64,000 nt of DNA from Acidobacteriota bacterium (GTDB lineage Bacteria; Acidobacteriota; Terriglobia; Acidiferrales; UBA7541). The DNA lies in contig JAJPIE010000042.1 of the NCBI GenBank assembly GCA_021324935.1, positions 1-64,000 on the forward strand, given 5' to 3'. A program made the position numbers and the translations under genes. Below the pieces are notes generated by a model. The model was not told the origin of the DNA and did not search any database. It saw nothing but the letters and a program-made list of their open reading frames with translations. This document shows positions 16,434 to 24,788 of this stretch, piece by piece. How positions within the stretch are numbered: position 1 is the first letter of the stretch; the number at the start of each line of letters is the position of its first letter.

Positions 16434-18230
16434 ATGTTCCGGAAATTTGCGCTCACCTGTCTGTTGTGTGTGGCAGTGTGGCTGAACACTGCTTCCGCGC
16501 AGGCTCCGGCCCCGGCCCCCAACCTAGACGGGCAGTTCGACGCCATCGCCACTAAGGCGCTCGATGAATTCAAAATTCCCGGAGCATCTGTCGCCGTCGT
16601 AAAAGACGGTAAGGTGATTTACGCGAAAGGTTTCGGCTACCGGGACGTGGACAAGAAGCTCCCGGTAACGCCGGACACCTTGTTTGCGATCGGCTCGATT
16701 TCGAAATCCTTCACTTCCCTTATTTTCGCCACGCAGAATGACGAAGGGCTCGTCGATTGGGACAAACCCGTTCGCACCTATCTGCCCACCTTCAAGTTGG
16801 ACGACCCCATCGCCACCGACCATGCCACCCCGCGCGATCTGTTTTCCCACCGCACCGGCATGCCCGGCCACGACGTAGTGTGGTACTCCTCTAATTTCAG
16901 CCGCGAAGACCTGTTTCACCGCATTCAGTATCTGAAGTTCAACAAGGAATTCCGCTCGGGCTATCAGTATTGCAATTTGATGATCATGACCATGGGCTAC
17001 CTGGAAGGGCAGGTGGCGCACACCTCCTGGGAAGAACTGGTGCGCGCGCGAATCTTCCAGCCGCTGGGAATGTTGGCTTCGAACTTCTCAGTGACCGACA
17101 GCCAGAAATCTGCTGATTTTTCGCAGCCGTATTCGCTGAAAAAAGACGTGGTAACGAAGGTTCCGTTCAAGAATATCGACGCCATCGGCCCGGCGGGCTC
17201 GATTAATTCGAGCATCAACGATATGTCGCACTACCTGATGTTCCAGTTGGGTGACGGCACCTACAACGGGAAGCGCATCGTCTCGGAAGGAAACCTGAAG
17301 CTGGTGCACACGGGGCAGACCGCCATCACCCAGCTTCCGGAGTTTTTCTCGCAGAACGGCCTGGGGCCCATGACCTACGCCATGGGCTGGGTGGATACAA
17401 CCTATCGCGGGCGCCACATGGTTTGGCACAACGGGGGCATCGACGGTTTTCATTCGTTGTTGACCATGCTGCCGGGAGATAAAGTCGGCGTAGTCATTCT
17501 CTCAAATCTCGACGACAACATGGGGCTGGAAGCAATCGCCTATTCCATTTTCGACCGGTTGTTGGGACTCTCGCCCGACCCGTGGATTGACCGTTACAAG
17601 GCGCTGAGCGATAAAGCGAAAAAGGCCCGGGAGGAAGCGGAAAAGAAAAAAGCCGCGCCGGTCACCCCTACGACCCCTGCTTCGCATCCGATGGCCGATT
17701 TTGCGGGCGATTACGTAAATCCGGGCTATGGTACGGTAAAGATCGCTGTGAACGGCGAGGACCTGACGGCGACGATCAACCAGCTTGGGCCTTACCCGTT
17801 CGCGCGGCTCAATTACGACATCTTTCAAATTCCCGCGGATTCCGATTCCGTAGGGGCTGGGCTGAAGGCGCAGTTTTATATGAATCGCGACGGGCAGATC
17901 GACCGGCTGGCGATTCCGCTCGAGGCCACCCTCCCGGAGGATATTGTCTTTACGCGGGCGGCGCAGAAACTTTCCAAGGATGAACTGGAGAAACTGACGG
18001 GCGGCTACACGATGGACCAGGCAACCGTGAACGTGTCGCTGGCGGGCGAAACGTTGCGGCTGACGGTGCCGGGCCAGCCCGTGTACGAATTGGAGCCGGC
18101 GCGCGGCCTGTCTTTCAACCTCAAAGGCCTGAACGGTTACAGCGTGGAATTCAAGAAAGACGAGGCCGGAAAGATCTCAGAGATGATCTTCACCGAGCCG
18201 GGCGGAGCGGTCACCGCCAAGAAGAAATAA
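16434..18230 (+). CDS. Class C beta-lactamase-family serine hydrolase (periplasmic)
   Basis: 598 residues. Signal peptide ends near Thr-Ala-Ser-Ala-Gln (about 24). The hydrolase domain carries SISK (Ser-Ile-Ser-Lys), Tyr-Cys-Asn and HNGGIDGF motifs, and a Lys/Ala-rich linker (about 395-420) joins it to a C-terminal DUF3471/lipocalin-like domain. Family members include D-aminopeptidases, D-Ala-D-Ala carboxypeptidases and esterases. A GAGGGGG site precedes ATG 16434. It follows the previous hydrolase gene by 42 bp on the same strand and shares its N-terminal motif VAVVKDGKVI(F/Y)AKG, so the two are tandem paralogues, one with and one without a membrane tail. Confidence 0.86.
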   Translation: MFRKFALTCLLCVAVWLNTASAQAPAPAPNLDGQFDAIATKALDEFKIPGASVAVVKDGKVIYAKGFGYRDVDKKLPVTPDTLFAIGSISKSFTSLIFATQNDEGLVDWDKPVRTYLPTFKLDDPIATDHATPRDLFSHRTGMPGHDVVWYSSNFSREDLFHRIQYLKFNKEFRSGYQYCNLMIMTMGYLEGQVAHTSWEELVRARIFQPLGMLASNFSVTDSQKSADFSQPYSLKKDVVTKVPFKNIDAIGPAGSINSSINDMSHYLMFQLGDGTYNGKRIVSEGNLKLVHTGQTAITQLPEFFSQNGLGPMTYAMGWVDTTYRGRHMVWHNGGIDGFHSLLTMLPGDKVGVVILSNLDDNMGLEAIAYSIFDRLLGLSPDPWIDRYKALSDKAKKAREEAEKKKAAPVTPTTPASHPMADFAGDYVNPGYGTVKIAVNGEDLTATINQLGPYPFARLNYDIFQIPADSDSVGAGLKAQFYMNRDGQIDRLAIPLEATLPEDIVFTRAAQKLSKDELEKLTGGYTMDQATVNVSLAGETLRLTVPGQPVYELEPARGLSFNLKGLNGYSVEFKKDEAGKISEMIFTEPGGAVTAKKK

Positions 18231-18407
18231 TTGGAAGTTAGGGCCGCTCGATTGGGCGAATGCCGAAATCCGTTCGTTGAGCTGGTTGCGAAATCCACTG
18301 CCTTCGAGCGCCGGCATCGTCTCGATCACAAACAGACTGCTTTGTTTCGTTGTATACACCGTCGCAGTTCTCCCTCTTCATCTTCGTTTGCGGGAAAGGA
18401 GCTGCTT

Positions 18408-19665
18408 ATGCACTACCGACCGCGCCTGTGTGTGCATTCTCTGTGTTTATTCCTGCTCACTTGCTGCCTTTCAATCCCGTTGCTCGCGCAAAGCAACGCT
18501 CCAGAAACGACCGTCTTTTATAACGCCAAGGTATTCACAACCGAGCCACACGACCCTTATGCGGAAGCCGTCGCCGTGCGTGGGGAGAAAATCCTGGCGG
18601 TCGGAAATCTCTCCGAGGTGACAAAGGCCGCCGGTGCAAGCGCGAAGCGCGTGGATCTGGGCGGCAAAACGCTCTTTCCGGGATTCATCGATTCCCACAG
18701 CCACTCCATGATGGGTGGCATGGGTCTGATCTCCGCCGATGGCAGCGAAAAGCTGCACCAACTCGATGACCTCGCGCCGTTTGCCGAAGAAGCGAAAAAA
18801 TCGGGGAAGGGGATGCGCGGCGAGATTCTGGAGATTCTCGGAATTCCACTTGAATTCTGGTCGCACACGGACGTTCTGAACGCGGCTTTCAGCCGCGGCG
18901 AGTACAAAAAGCAATGCGTCCTGCTCCGTGGAATGGATGGACACACGGCATGGGCGAATCGCGCGTTATTGCAACGCGCGGGCATCACGTCGGACTACCT
19001 GAGCGGGCTCACCGCGGATGAGCGCAGCTATTACGGCGTCGGCAAGGATGGCGAGCTGAATGGTTTTCTGGTCGACGCCGGACTTGCGAAGATCGAGCCG
19101 CTGCTGCCTCCCCCGACAGACGAGCGCCTGCTTGCGGCGGGGCGCGCGGCGCTCCGATACAACTACAGCCTGGGAATCACGGCGTGGCTTGATCCTCTGG
19201 CCACGGATGACGTCCTGAAAACGTACAAGTTGCTCTCGGATCATGGCGAGCTGACGTCGGAAGTGGATGCGTTCCCCCCCCCGTCTACGCCAGGGATCCA
19301 GCGAAGCGAAGAGTGTCCGATGGGCGGGCGGGTCCGATTACCCGGTCACGCCCTTTGCTGCTCGTTATGGGCTCTGGTCGGCCGTGGTGCGCAAAACATT
19401 GAAAGGGGTTTACGGCGAACAGCCGTTTGGCACCGCGGAGTCCGTGGACATCCACACGGCCTTGCGCGCCTATACGATGTGGGCGGCGCGTCAACTCTTC
19501 CTTGAAGACCGCATTGGTTCCCTAGAACCCGGCAAGGATGCGGACCTCGCTGTATGGGACCGCGACATTTACTCAATCCCCGCGGATGACCTGAAAAACC
19601 TCCACTGCGAATTGACGCTCCTGCGGGGCAGGGAAATTTACCGCGCTCCAAACGCGGTATTTTAA
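18408..19665 (+). pseudogene. Broken amidohydrolase (amidohydrolase_3, YtcJ-like)
   Basis: Starts well: ATG 18408 with AAAGGAG, a signal peptide, and the metal-binding DSHSHS motif of the amidohydrolase superfamily. The first frame is coherent to about 19275, where a run of nine C (19274-19282) shifts the frame; the adjacent frame then reads VYARDPAK, as expected for the family. Within about 40 bp a third frame takes over at WAGGSDYPV and continues with the C-terminal part (LEDRIGSLEPGKDADL) to the stop at 19665. About 200 residues of the central barrel, with the remaining metal ligands, are missing. The gene is therefore inactive, or the region is misassembled. It would be the last gene of the receptor/hydrolase operon. 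Confidence 0.8.
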
Positions 19666-19692
19666 GAGTTTCCAGGAAGCTACAGTTCAGGA

Positions 19693-22383
19693 TCACGCGC
19701 GAGCCGCGGCCGCCTTTCTTGCGATCAGGCCGAAACCTCGGGAACTGGCCACTTTCTCCAGCATTGCAAGCTGTGTCTGGGCGGACGCTGTGTGTCCTGT
19801 TTTCTTGTCCAGCTCCGCCAGGTGAAGCCGGGTTTCCAATTCCAGGCCGAGATACCCTCGCCTCTGCGCTTCCTTGAGAAGATTTCGCAAATTGGATCGC
19901 GCTAATTCAAGACTGCCGGAAGCTAGCTGAATTCTCGCTGCCACTAACTCAAACTGCAGACGAGCAAGTAGCGTCTGACTGCGCTCGGCTTGCGGTTTGG
20001 TTTGTTCCGCTTCCGCCTCGGCTTCTGCGATTTTCCCCTGCGCCAGCAGGGATTGAATGAGACCTATGGATGCCATGAGTTGATCGTCGCTTTCTTTTTC
20101 CTCCTCGAATTGCTCCCGACACTTTCGCAAAGAAGATTCGGCATCCGCGGCCTTGCCTTCTTCGATTGCCAGGAGGGCCAGAGCGACCTGGGTTTCCGCC
20201 GTCGCCATTTTCTCCCCGCTTTGCCTGCGTAACTCAAGCGCTTCTTCGTAGGATTTCCGAGCGGCCGCCAGGTCTCCGCGGTCCTTTGCAACCTCGCCCA
20301 CTCCAATCAGCACGTAGCCTCGGGCAGCTTTGCTTTCCACTTCTTTAGCGATGGGCAAGGCTTGCTGAAAAGTAGTGCTCGCGGAGTCGAGCTTTCCTTG
20401 CTGGCGGTCGAGTTCCGCAAGGTCATTCAGCGCCAGGGCCAACCCCGCTTTGTCTTCGACAGCCTGATAGCCGGGGATGGCTTCCTGAAACATTGCCTTG
20501 GCTTGCGCGAGTTCGCCGCGCTGCAATAGCACATCGCCGATGTTGTTCGTCGAAGCGGCAAGGCCCTCGGTTTCTCCGGATTTTCGAAACTCCGCCGCTG
20601 TTGCGCGCCACATTTTTTCGGCTTCCATTAATTCCCCTCGCTGGTAGTGAAGGCCGGCAAGATCGTTCATCGTGCGCGTCCGGTTGTTGAAGTCCCCCGC
20701 CGCGGCATAGCTTGCCATGGCGTTTTGGCAGTCCGCGATGGCTTCTTCCATGGACACGCCCAGCAAGGACCCCTGCTGACACAGTATTCCGTATGCCCGC
20801 GCGACGATCAGATGCGATCCTTCCGCTTTGCCCTTGGCAACGGCGCGCTTGGCCGCGGCCTGTGCGGCTCCCAGATCCTGCTCGATTTGCGCCGATGCTT
20901 CCACCAGGTCGATTCGCGGATCTTCGCCGGCGGGCGAGGGCAGGGATCGTAGCGTTCCTAAAGTCGCCAAGGAATCGGTTGGAGACACGTGGTACTGTGC
21001 CACGGCCAGATTGATGCCATATTTCAGGTTGTCTGGATGCAACTGGAATAGGGAGCGATACGCTTCGATGGCGTGCGTCCAGTCGCGCAGGATCTGCCAA
21101 TACGAACCTTCGATGAGCAGCCGATCTTCCTGCGGAAGCGTGCGGGAGAGATCCAGGGCGAGTTTCGCTTCGGCCTGTGCCCTCTGGCCATAGCCCAAAA
21201 GATACCAAGCATCGGAAAGGGCGGAGTGCGCCAGCGGATAATTGGGATCGGCGGCGACCGCTTTGAGAAGCAGATCGCGCGCCGCGACCGTTTGAAAGCT
21301 CCACAACTTCGCCTTTCCCTCCGAATAAAAGCGCATGGCGGATTCGTTGGAGGGCAATGCTGCTCGCGTGGCCAACGCGGCCTCTGAAGCAATCGCGGTT
21401 AGGCCGAGACCTTCGCGGAGCTTTGCCCCCGCCTGCGTCGCCAGTTCAAACAGATTGTCCTGGCTGCCGGTAACCGCGTCTTCGGCGATCGTTTCCCCGC
21501 TCGCGGTGTCTTGCAGGCGCACATCGAGCCGGATGCGGACGCCATCTTTCGTGGGAATTGACGTGTACGAACCCACCACCACGACGTCCGCACCGGGATT
21601 CCTTCGCAAGCGCTCGAGCGTCGCTTTGGCGAGGGTTTCTTCCTCGCTCAGTGGAAGTTCGCGCTTTGCACGTGCGACGTCCTCATCCGCGACAACACGG
21701 AGATTTCCGCTTGCGGCCAATTCCGTGCCAATCATCTCCGTAAACGCCTGGGACAACCAGTCTTCGTCCTTTCTCCCGGGCAAATTACGGAAGCCCAACA
21801 CGGCCACTGAACGCCGGATCTGCGGACGAACCGGGAAAGTTTTGGCCTCCGCGCTTGCCGCATGCTGATGGCGAATCGAGCGGAGTACAATCGCCCCCAC
21901 CAGCGCGGCCGCCACCAGCCCGATCAGAATGGCATGTCTCGACGTGACCCGCAGCACCTCCTGCGGCGCGCCTCTCCACGCGGAGCGCTTCTGTTCGCCC
22001 AAGGCGGGCTTTGCGGTCGTTTTCGCTCTGTCGAGACTTGCGGTTGTTTTTTCGACCGGTGCGATGAAGCGGTAGCCACGGCGGGGAATAGTTTCGATGA
22101 AGCGGGGATTTTCGGCTTCATCTCCCAAGGCCTGCCGGAGTTTGCCGACTGCCACGCTCAACGAGGCGTCGAATTCAACAAAAGTGTTTGCCGGCCACAG
22201 CCGCTCTCGCAGGCTTTCGCGGGTCACAATCTCATTTGGAGATTCGAGCAGGAGGAGAAGCAGCTGAAACGGCTGTTCCTGAAGCTTGACGCGCACTCCC
22301 TTTTTCAGCAGTTCGCCGGAGGAAGAGTTGGCCTCGAAGGTCCCGAAGCAATATATGATGCGATCGGAATGAGCCTGGTCCAT
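19693..22383 (-). CDS. Winged-helix (CadC/OmpR-type) regulator with membrane segment, TolB-like domain and TPR repeats
   Basis: 896 residues. N-terminal Trans_reg_C winged helix (about 8-105), recognisable from the ...ETIPRRGYRFIAPV end that closes this fold. One transmembrane helix follows (about 153-172), then a TolB-like domain that begins SVAVLGFRNLPG (about 200-330), then many TPR units to the C-terminus. This layout is common in Acidobacteria for membrane-anchored CadC-like regulators, which bind DNA directly without a phosphorylated receiver. ATG 22383 is preferred over an upstream in-frame start because the winged-helix domain begins right after it. It converges with the amidohydrolase pseudogene; its targets are unknown. 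Confidence 0.85.
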   Translation of the reverse strand: MDQAHSDRIIYCFGTFEANSSSGELLKKGVRVKLQEQPFQLLLLLLESPNEIVTRESLRERLWPANTFVEFDASLSVAVGKLRQALGDEAENPRFIETIPRRGYRFIAPVEKTTASLDRAKTTAKPALGEQKRSAWRGAPQEVLRVTSRHAILIGLVAAALVGAIVLRSIRHQHAASAEAKTFPVRPQIRRSVAVLGFRNLPGRKDEDWLSQAFTEMIGTELAASGNLRVVADEDVARAKRELPLSEEETLAKATLERLRRNPGADVVVVGSYTSIPTKDGVRIRLDVRLQDTASGETIAEDAVTGSQDNLFELATQAGAKLREGLGLTAIASEAALATRAALPSNESAMRFYSEGKAKLWSFQTVAARDLLLKAVAADPNYPLAHSALSDAWYLLGYGQRAQAEAKLALDLSRTLPQEDRLLIEGSYWQILRDWTHAIEAYRSLFQLHPDNLKYGINLAVAQYHVSPTDSLATLGTLRSLPSPAGEDPRIDLVEASAQIEQDLGAAQAAAKRAVAKGKAEGSHLIVARAYGILCQQGSLLGVSMEEAIADCQNAMASYAAAGDFNNRTRTMNDLAGLHYQRGELMEAEKMWRATAAEFRKSGETEGLAASTNNIGDVLLQRGELAQAKAMFQEAIPGYQAVEDKAGLALALNDLAELDRQQGKLDSASTTFQQALPIAKEVESKAARGYVLIGVGEVAKDRGDLAAARKSYEEALELRRQSGEKMATAETQVALALLAIEEGKAADAESSLRKCREQFEEEKESDDQLMASIGLIQSLLAQGKIAEAEAEAEQTKPQAERSQTLLARLQFELVAARIQLASGSLELARSNLRNLLKEAQRRGYLGLELETRLHLAELDKKTGHTASAQTQLAMLEKVASSRGFGLIARKAAAARA

Positions 22384-22901
22384 AGGATGCCTTGGATTGC
22401 TGCCAATGGCCCAGAAGTTTACCACAGAAAAGTGGCATTGGCGTCGTTTAACCTCCTTACTAACTATCACATACAACTGAATTTAGGAGTTTAGAGAGAC
22501 TTTGCAGACAGTTTCATTGACGCCGTTCAGTTGGCGTGTTTTTCTCCCCCAAGCGCATTTGCTTTCCCGGGTAAGCCCGCCGAGCAGGCGAACCATGATG
22601 AGCAGAATGCGTTCTTACCTTACTTCTCGGAAGGTGGTTCCCTTCGAAAGAGGGTGCACTGTGAAGGAGTTTTCCGCAACTGGCAGAGTACGTCATAAGT
22701 CACGAGGGCCTTGGGAGCCGACGAAGGAGCTCGAACTCACTCTGCCTCCTGGCCTTTGCAATTCCCATCGTGGGGTTGCTCACCATCTCCCTGGTCACGC
22801 AACTCATCGTACTCGCGCAGTGGATTACGCTTTGGCCCGTTGTTCGCCTTTCCGGCCACTGAAATGACCACACATTTCGCAGGCAGGAAGGATTGTTCCC
22901 G
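22384..22901. other. Gene-poor region between regulator and cytochrome gene
   Basis: No supported gene. A small hairpin (ACGCC/GGCGT, 22520-22537) followed by GTTTTT resembles a plus-strand terminator, but no gene precedes it. Near 22728-22862 one frame reads as a hydrophobic peptide ending ...QWITLWPVVRLSGH, without a usable start codon; it may be a decayed gene remnant. The AGGAAGG ribosome binding site of the cytochrome gene lies at the right end. Confidence 0.4.
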
Positions 22902-23939
22902 ATGAGCCAGACCTTGCTTCGCGGCGTGGCCGCCACGTCGCTTGTTGCCTTCACGATTTTTTCAGCCACTGTCCTCTACGGAAACCGCCAGGACAAAACG
23001 GCGTCCGCCTCGGTACTCTTGATGGACGCAATCCCCCGAACTCCGGAACGCCTGGCTCGCGGGGCCTACCTGGTTAACAGTTTGCTCTGGTGCCAGATGT
23101 GCCATTCTCGGACGGATTTTACCCGGCGGCCAACGAGCATTGTGCCTGGAACGGAATTCGGTGGCCAGATCCTCGACAGCGAAGCGATTGGTTTTCCCTC
23201 CGGGACTCGGATTGTGGCTCCCAACATCTCATCGGATTCGGACTACGGGGCTGGCAATTGGAAGGATTCGGATTTTGTTCGCGCTTTGCGGCAGGGTATC
23301 GGTCACGATGGACGGACACTTTTCCCGCTGATGCCGTACTCGCGTTTCCGAAACCTCTCCGATGAGGATCTGGCGTCCGTCATTGTGTATGTGCGCTCCA
23401 TGCCCCCCGTCCACGTCGAGCGCCCGAAATCGGTGATCCCGGCGGAATTATGGACGGGAGTAAACTCCTACCCAATGCCGGGCCCCATCGCCGAGCCGGA
23501 CAAATCCCAGCCGACGAATTACGGAAAATACCTGGTAATGGCGGCACGCTGCGACGAATGCCACACGCCCGGCTACTTCGAAGATACGCCTTTGCCGGGA
23601 ATGAACTTTGCTGGAGGGGAACCCTTCGACGGGCCTTTCGGACCAAACGGAACCATCGTGCACATCGCTTCCTTGAATATCACTCCAGACCCATCGGGAA
23701 TCTCCTACTTCGATGAAGCGATGTTCCTGCGCACGATTCGCAGTGGACAAGCCGGCACGCGTGAACTTACCACCGCGATGCCCTGGAGCTTTTTCCGCAA
23801 CCTCAGCGATGAAGACCTGCGCGCGATCTTCGCGTATTTGCGCACGCTGCCGCCCGTGAAACACCGCGTGGACAACACCGAACCCCCAACCTATTGCAGA
23901 ATTTGCCGCAACAAGCACGGGTTTGGCAATCTGAATTGA
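22902..23939 (+). CDS. Diheme cytochrome c
   Basis: 345 residues with an N-terminal signal anchor (about 8-28) and two class I cytochrome c domains. The heme-binding motifs are C-Q-M-C-H (about residue 65) and C-D-E-C-H (about residue 220). Each domain ends with the expected FRNLSDEDL...I..YVR/YLR helix, and Met-Pro-Tyr or Met-Pro-Trp segments may provide axial methionines. It resembles cytochrome subunits paired with membrane-bound dehydrogenases, but no dehydrogenase gene is adjacent. A third Cys pair (CRIC) near the C-terminus lacks the His of a heme site. ATG 22902 is chosen over a TTG three codons earlier that overlaps the ribosome binding site. The stop is one base from the convergent flagellar gene. 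Confidence 0.85.
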   Translation: MSQTLLRGVAATSLVAFTIFSATVLYGNRQDKTASASVLLMDAIPRTPERLARGAYLVNSLLWCQMCHSRTDFTRRPTSIVPGTEFGGQILDSEAIGFPSGTRIVAPNISSDSDYGAGNWKDSDFVRALRQGIGHDGRTLFPLMPYSRFRNLSDEDLASVIVYVRSMPPVHVERPKSVIPAELWTGVNSYPMPGPIAEPDKSQPTNYGKYLVMAARCDECHTPGYFEDTPLPGMNFAGGEPFDGPFGPNGTIVHIASLNITPDPSGISYFDEAMFLRTIRSGQAGTRELTTAMPWSFFRNLSDEDLRAIFAYLRTLPPVKHRVDNTEPPTYCRICRNKHGFGNLN

Positions 23940-23940
23940 G

Positions 23941-24297
23941 TCAGCGCGTTTGGCGGAAGGCGTCGACCCATTGCGAGACCGCGGAAATTTGCGCGCGGCC
24001 TGCTTCGAGGCTGGCCTGGCGCGCCAGTAGCATTTTGCGCACTTGCGCGAGCGTCGTATCCAATTCACGCAGGGTTGCCCTATAAAGATCCAGCTCCCCG
24101 GCGAGGTCCGGCTGCGTGCGGCGAAGCTCCCCATACTGCGCGATGATCGGCGCCATCTCTTCCACTGGCTGCTTGAGCTTGCGCACTTCCTCGCTGGTGA
24201 ACTCGCCTTCGCCACGCACCGCGCACCGAACCTCTTCCAGCAAACCGCTCAACACCGCATTCACCCGAACGATCGTACTGCGCAACGTCTCCACCAT
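23941..24297 (-). CDS. Small flagellar-operon helical protein (FliT/FlgN-like chaperone candidate)
   Basis: 118 residues, predicted mostly alpha-helical with heptad-like stretches (LRELDTTLAQVRKMLLARQASLEAG). I do not recognise a clear family signature. Its position immediately after fliS, where fliT commonly sits, suggests a flagellar export chaperone. The start ATG at 24297 overlaps the fliS stop as TGATG with GGAG 6 nt upstream, a standard arrangement for coupled translation; an ATG at 24309 is the alternative. It is the last gene of the minus-strand fliC-flaG-fliD-fliS cluster and ends one base from the convergent cytochrome gene. Confidence 0.6.
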   Translation of the reverse strand: MVETLRSTIVRVNAVLSGLLEEVRCAVRGEGEFTSEEVRKLKQPVEEMAPIIAQYGELRRTQPDLAGELDLYRATLRELDTTLAQVRKMLLARQASLEAGRAQISAVSQWVDAFRQTR

Positions 24298-24788
24298 CAG
24301 GCTCTCCATCCGCTGCCGGAGGATGGCTCAGCTTCGGCGGAAATAGGAGCGCTTTGTGGGGGCGGGAGCTGAGGCCGGTTGGTTATCCGCACATGCTGCG
24401 TCGGCTCGGCGGGCGCAACGCTGGATTCGATTTTCGCCCATGCGGCGCGCAGCCTCGTGAACATCGAAACAAGCTCCTGCAGAACCGCTACGGAACTCGT
24501 AATGCCGGCTTGCATTACCATCCCGCGACTTACGTTGTAAAAACCATTGAGATGCCGCGCCGACTCGCCTCCCTGCTCGAAGTCCAGTACGCCTTGCAAC
24601 TCGCCGATGATCGTCAGCGCATGTTTGAGGGAATTGGCGCGCGCTTCCACCTGGCCGGCCTCGACGGCCTGGATGGCCTGACGGAAGTCCCGCAGGATGC
24701 GATCGTAGAGCGCCACCACCTGCCCGACCGCCGACGCCCCGAATGCGCTGGATTGCTGGTAAGCAAATGCAGTATCGGGTTTGCTCAT
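24297..24788 (-). CDS. fliS: Flagellar secretion chaperone FliS
   Basis: 163 residues. The N-terminal AYQQSSAFGASAVGQVVALYDRILRDFRQA is the FliS hallmark (read here in two parts: an A-Y-x-Q-x-x-x region then L-Y-D helix), and the four-helix core runs to about residue 125. The last ~35 residues are a Pro/Ser-rich extension not needed for the fold. FliS binds the C-terminus of flagellin in the cytoplasm and delivers it for export. It overlaps fliD by 4 bp (ATGA) and is translationally coupled to the downstream small gene. Confidence 0.9.
   Translation of the reverse strand: MSKPDTAFAYQQSSAFGASAVGQVVALYDRILRDFRQAIQAVEAGQVEARANSLKHALTIIGELQGVLDFEQGGESARHLNGFYNVSRGMVMQAGITSSVAVLQELVSMFTRLRAAWAKIESSVAPAEPTQHVRITNRPQLPPPQSAPISAEAEPSSGSGWRA

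Noticed and set aside
22502-22867. A 121-codon frame and a hydrophobic peptide upstream of the cytochrome gene
   Set aside because: The 121-codon frame lacks a ribosome binding site and family features. The hydrophobic frame has no start codon after its upstream stop.
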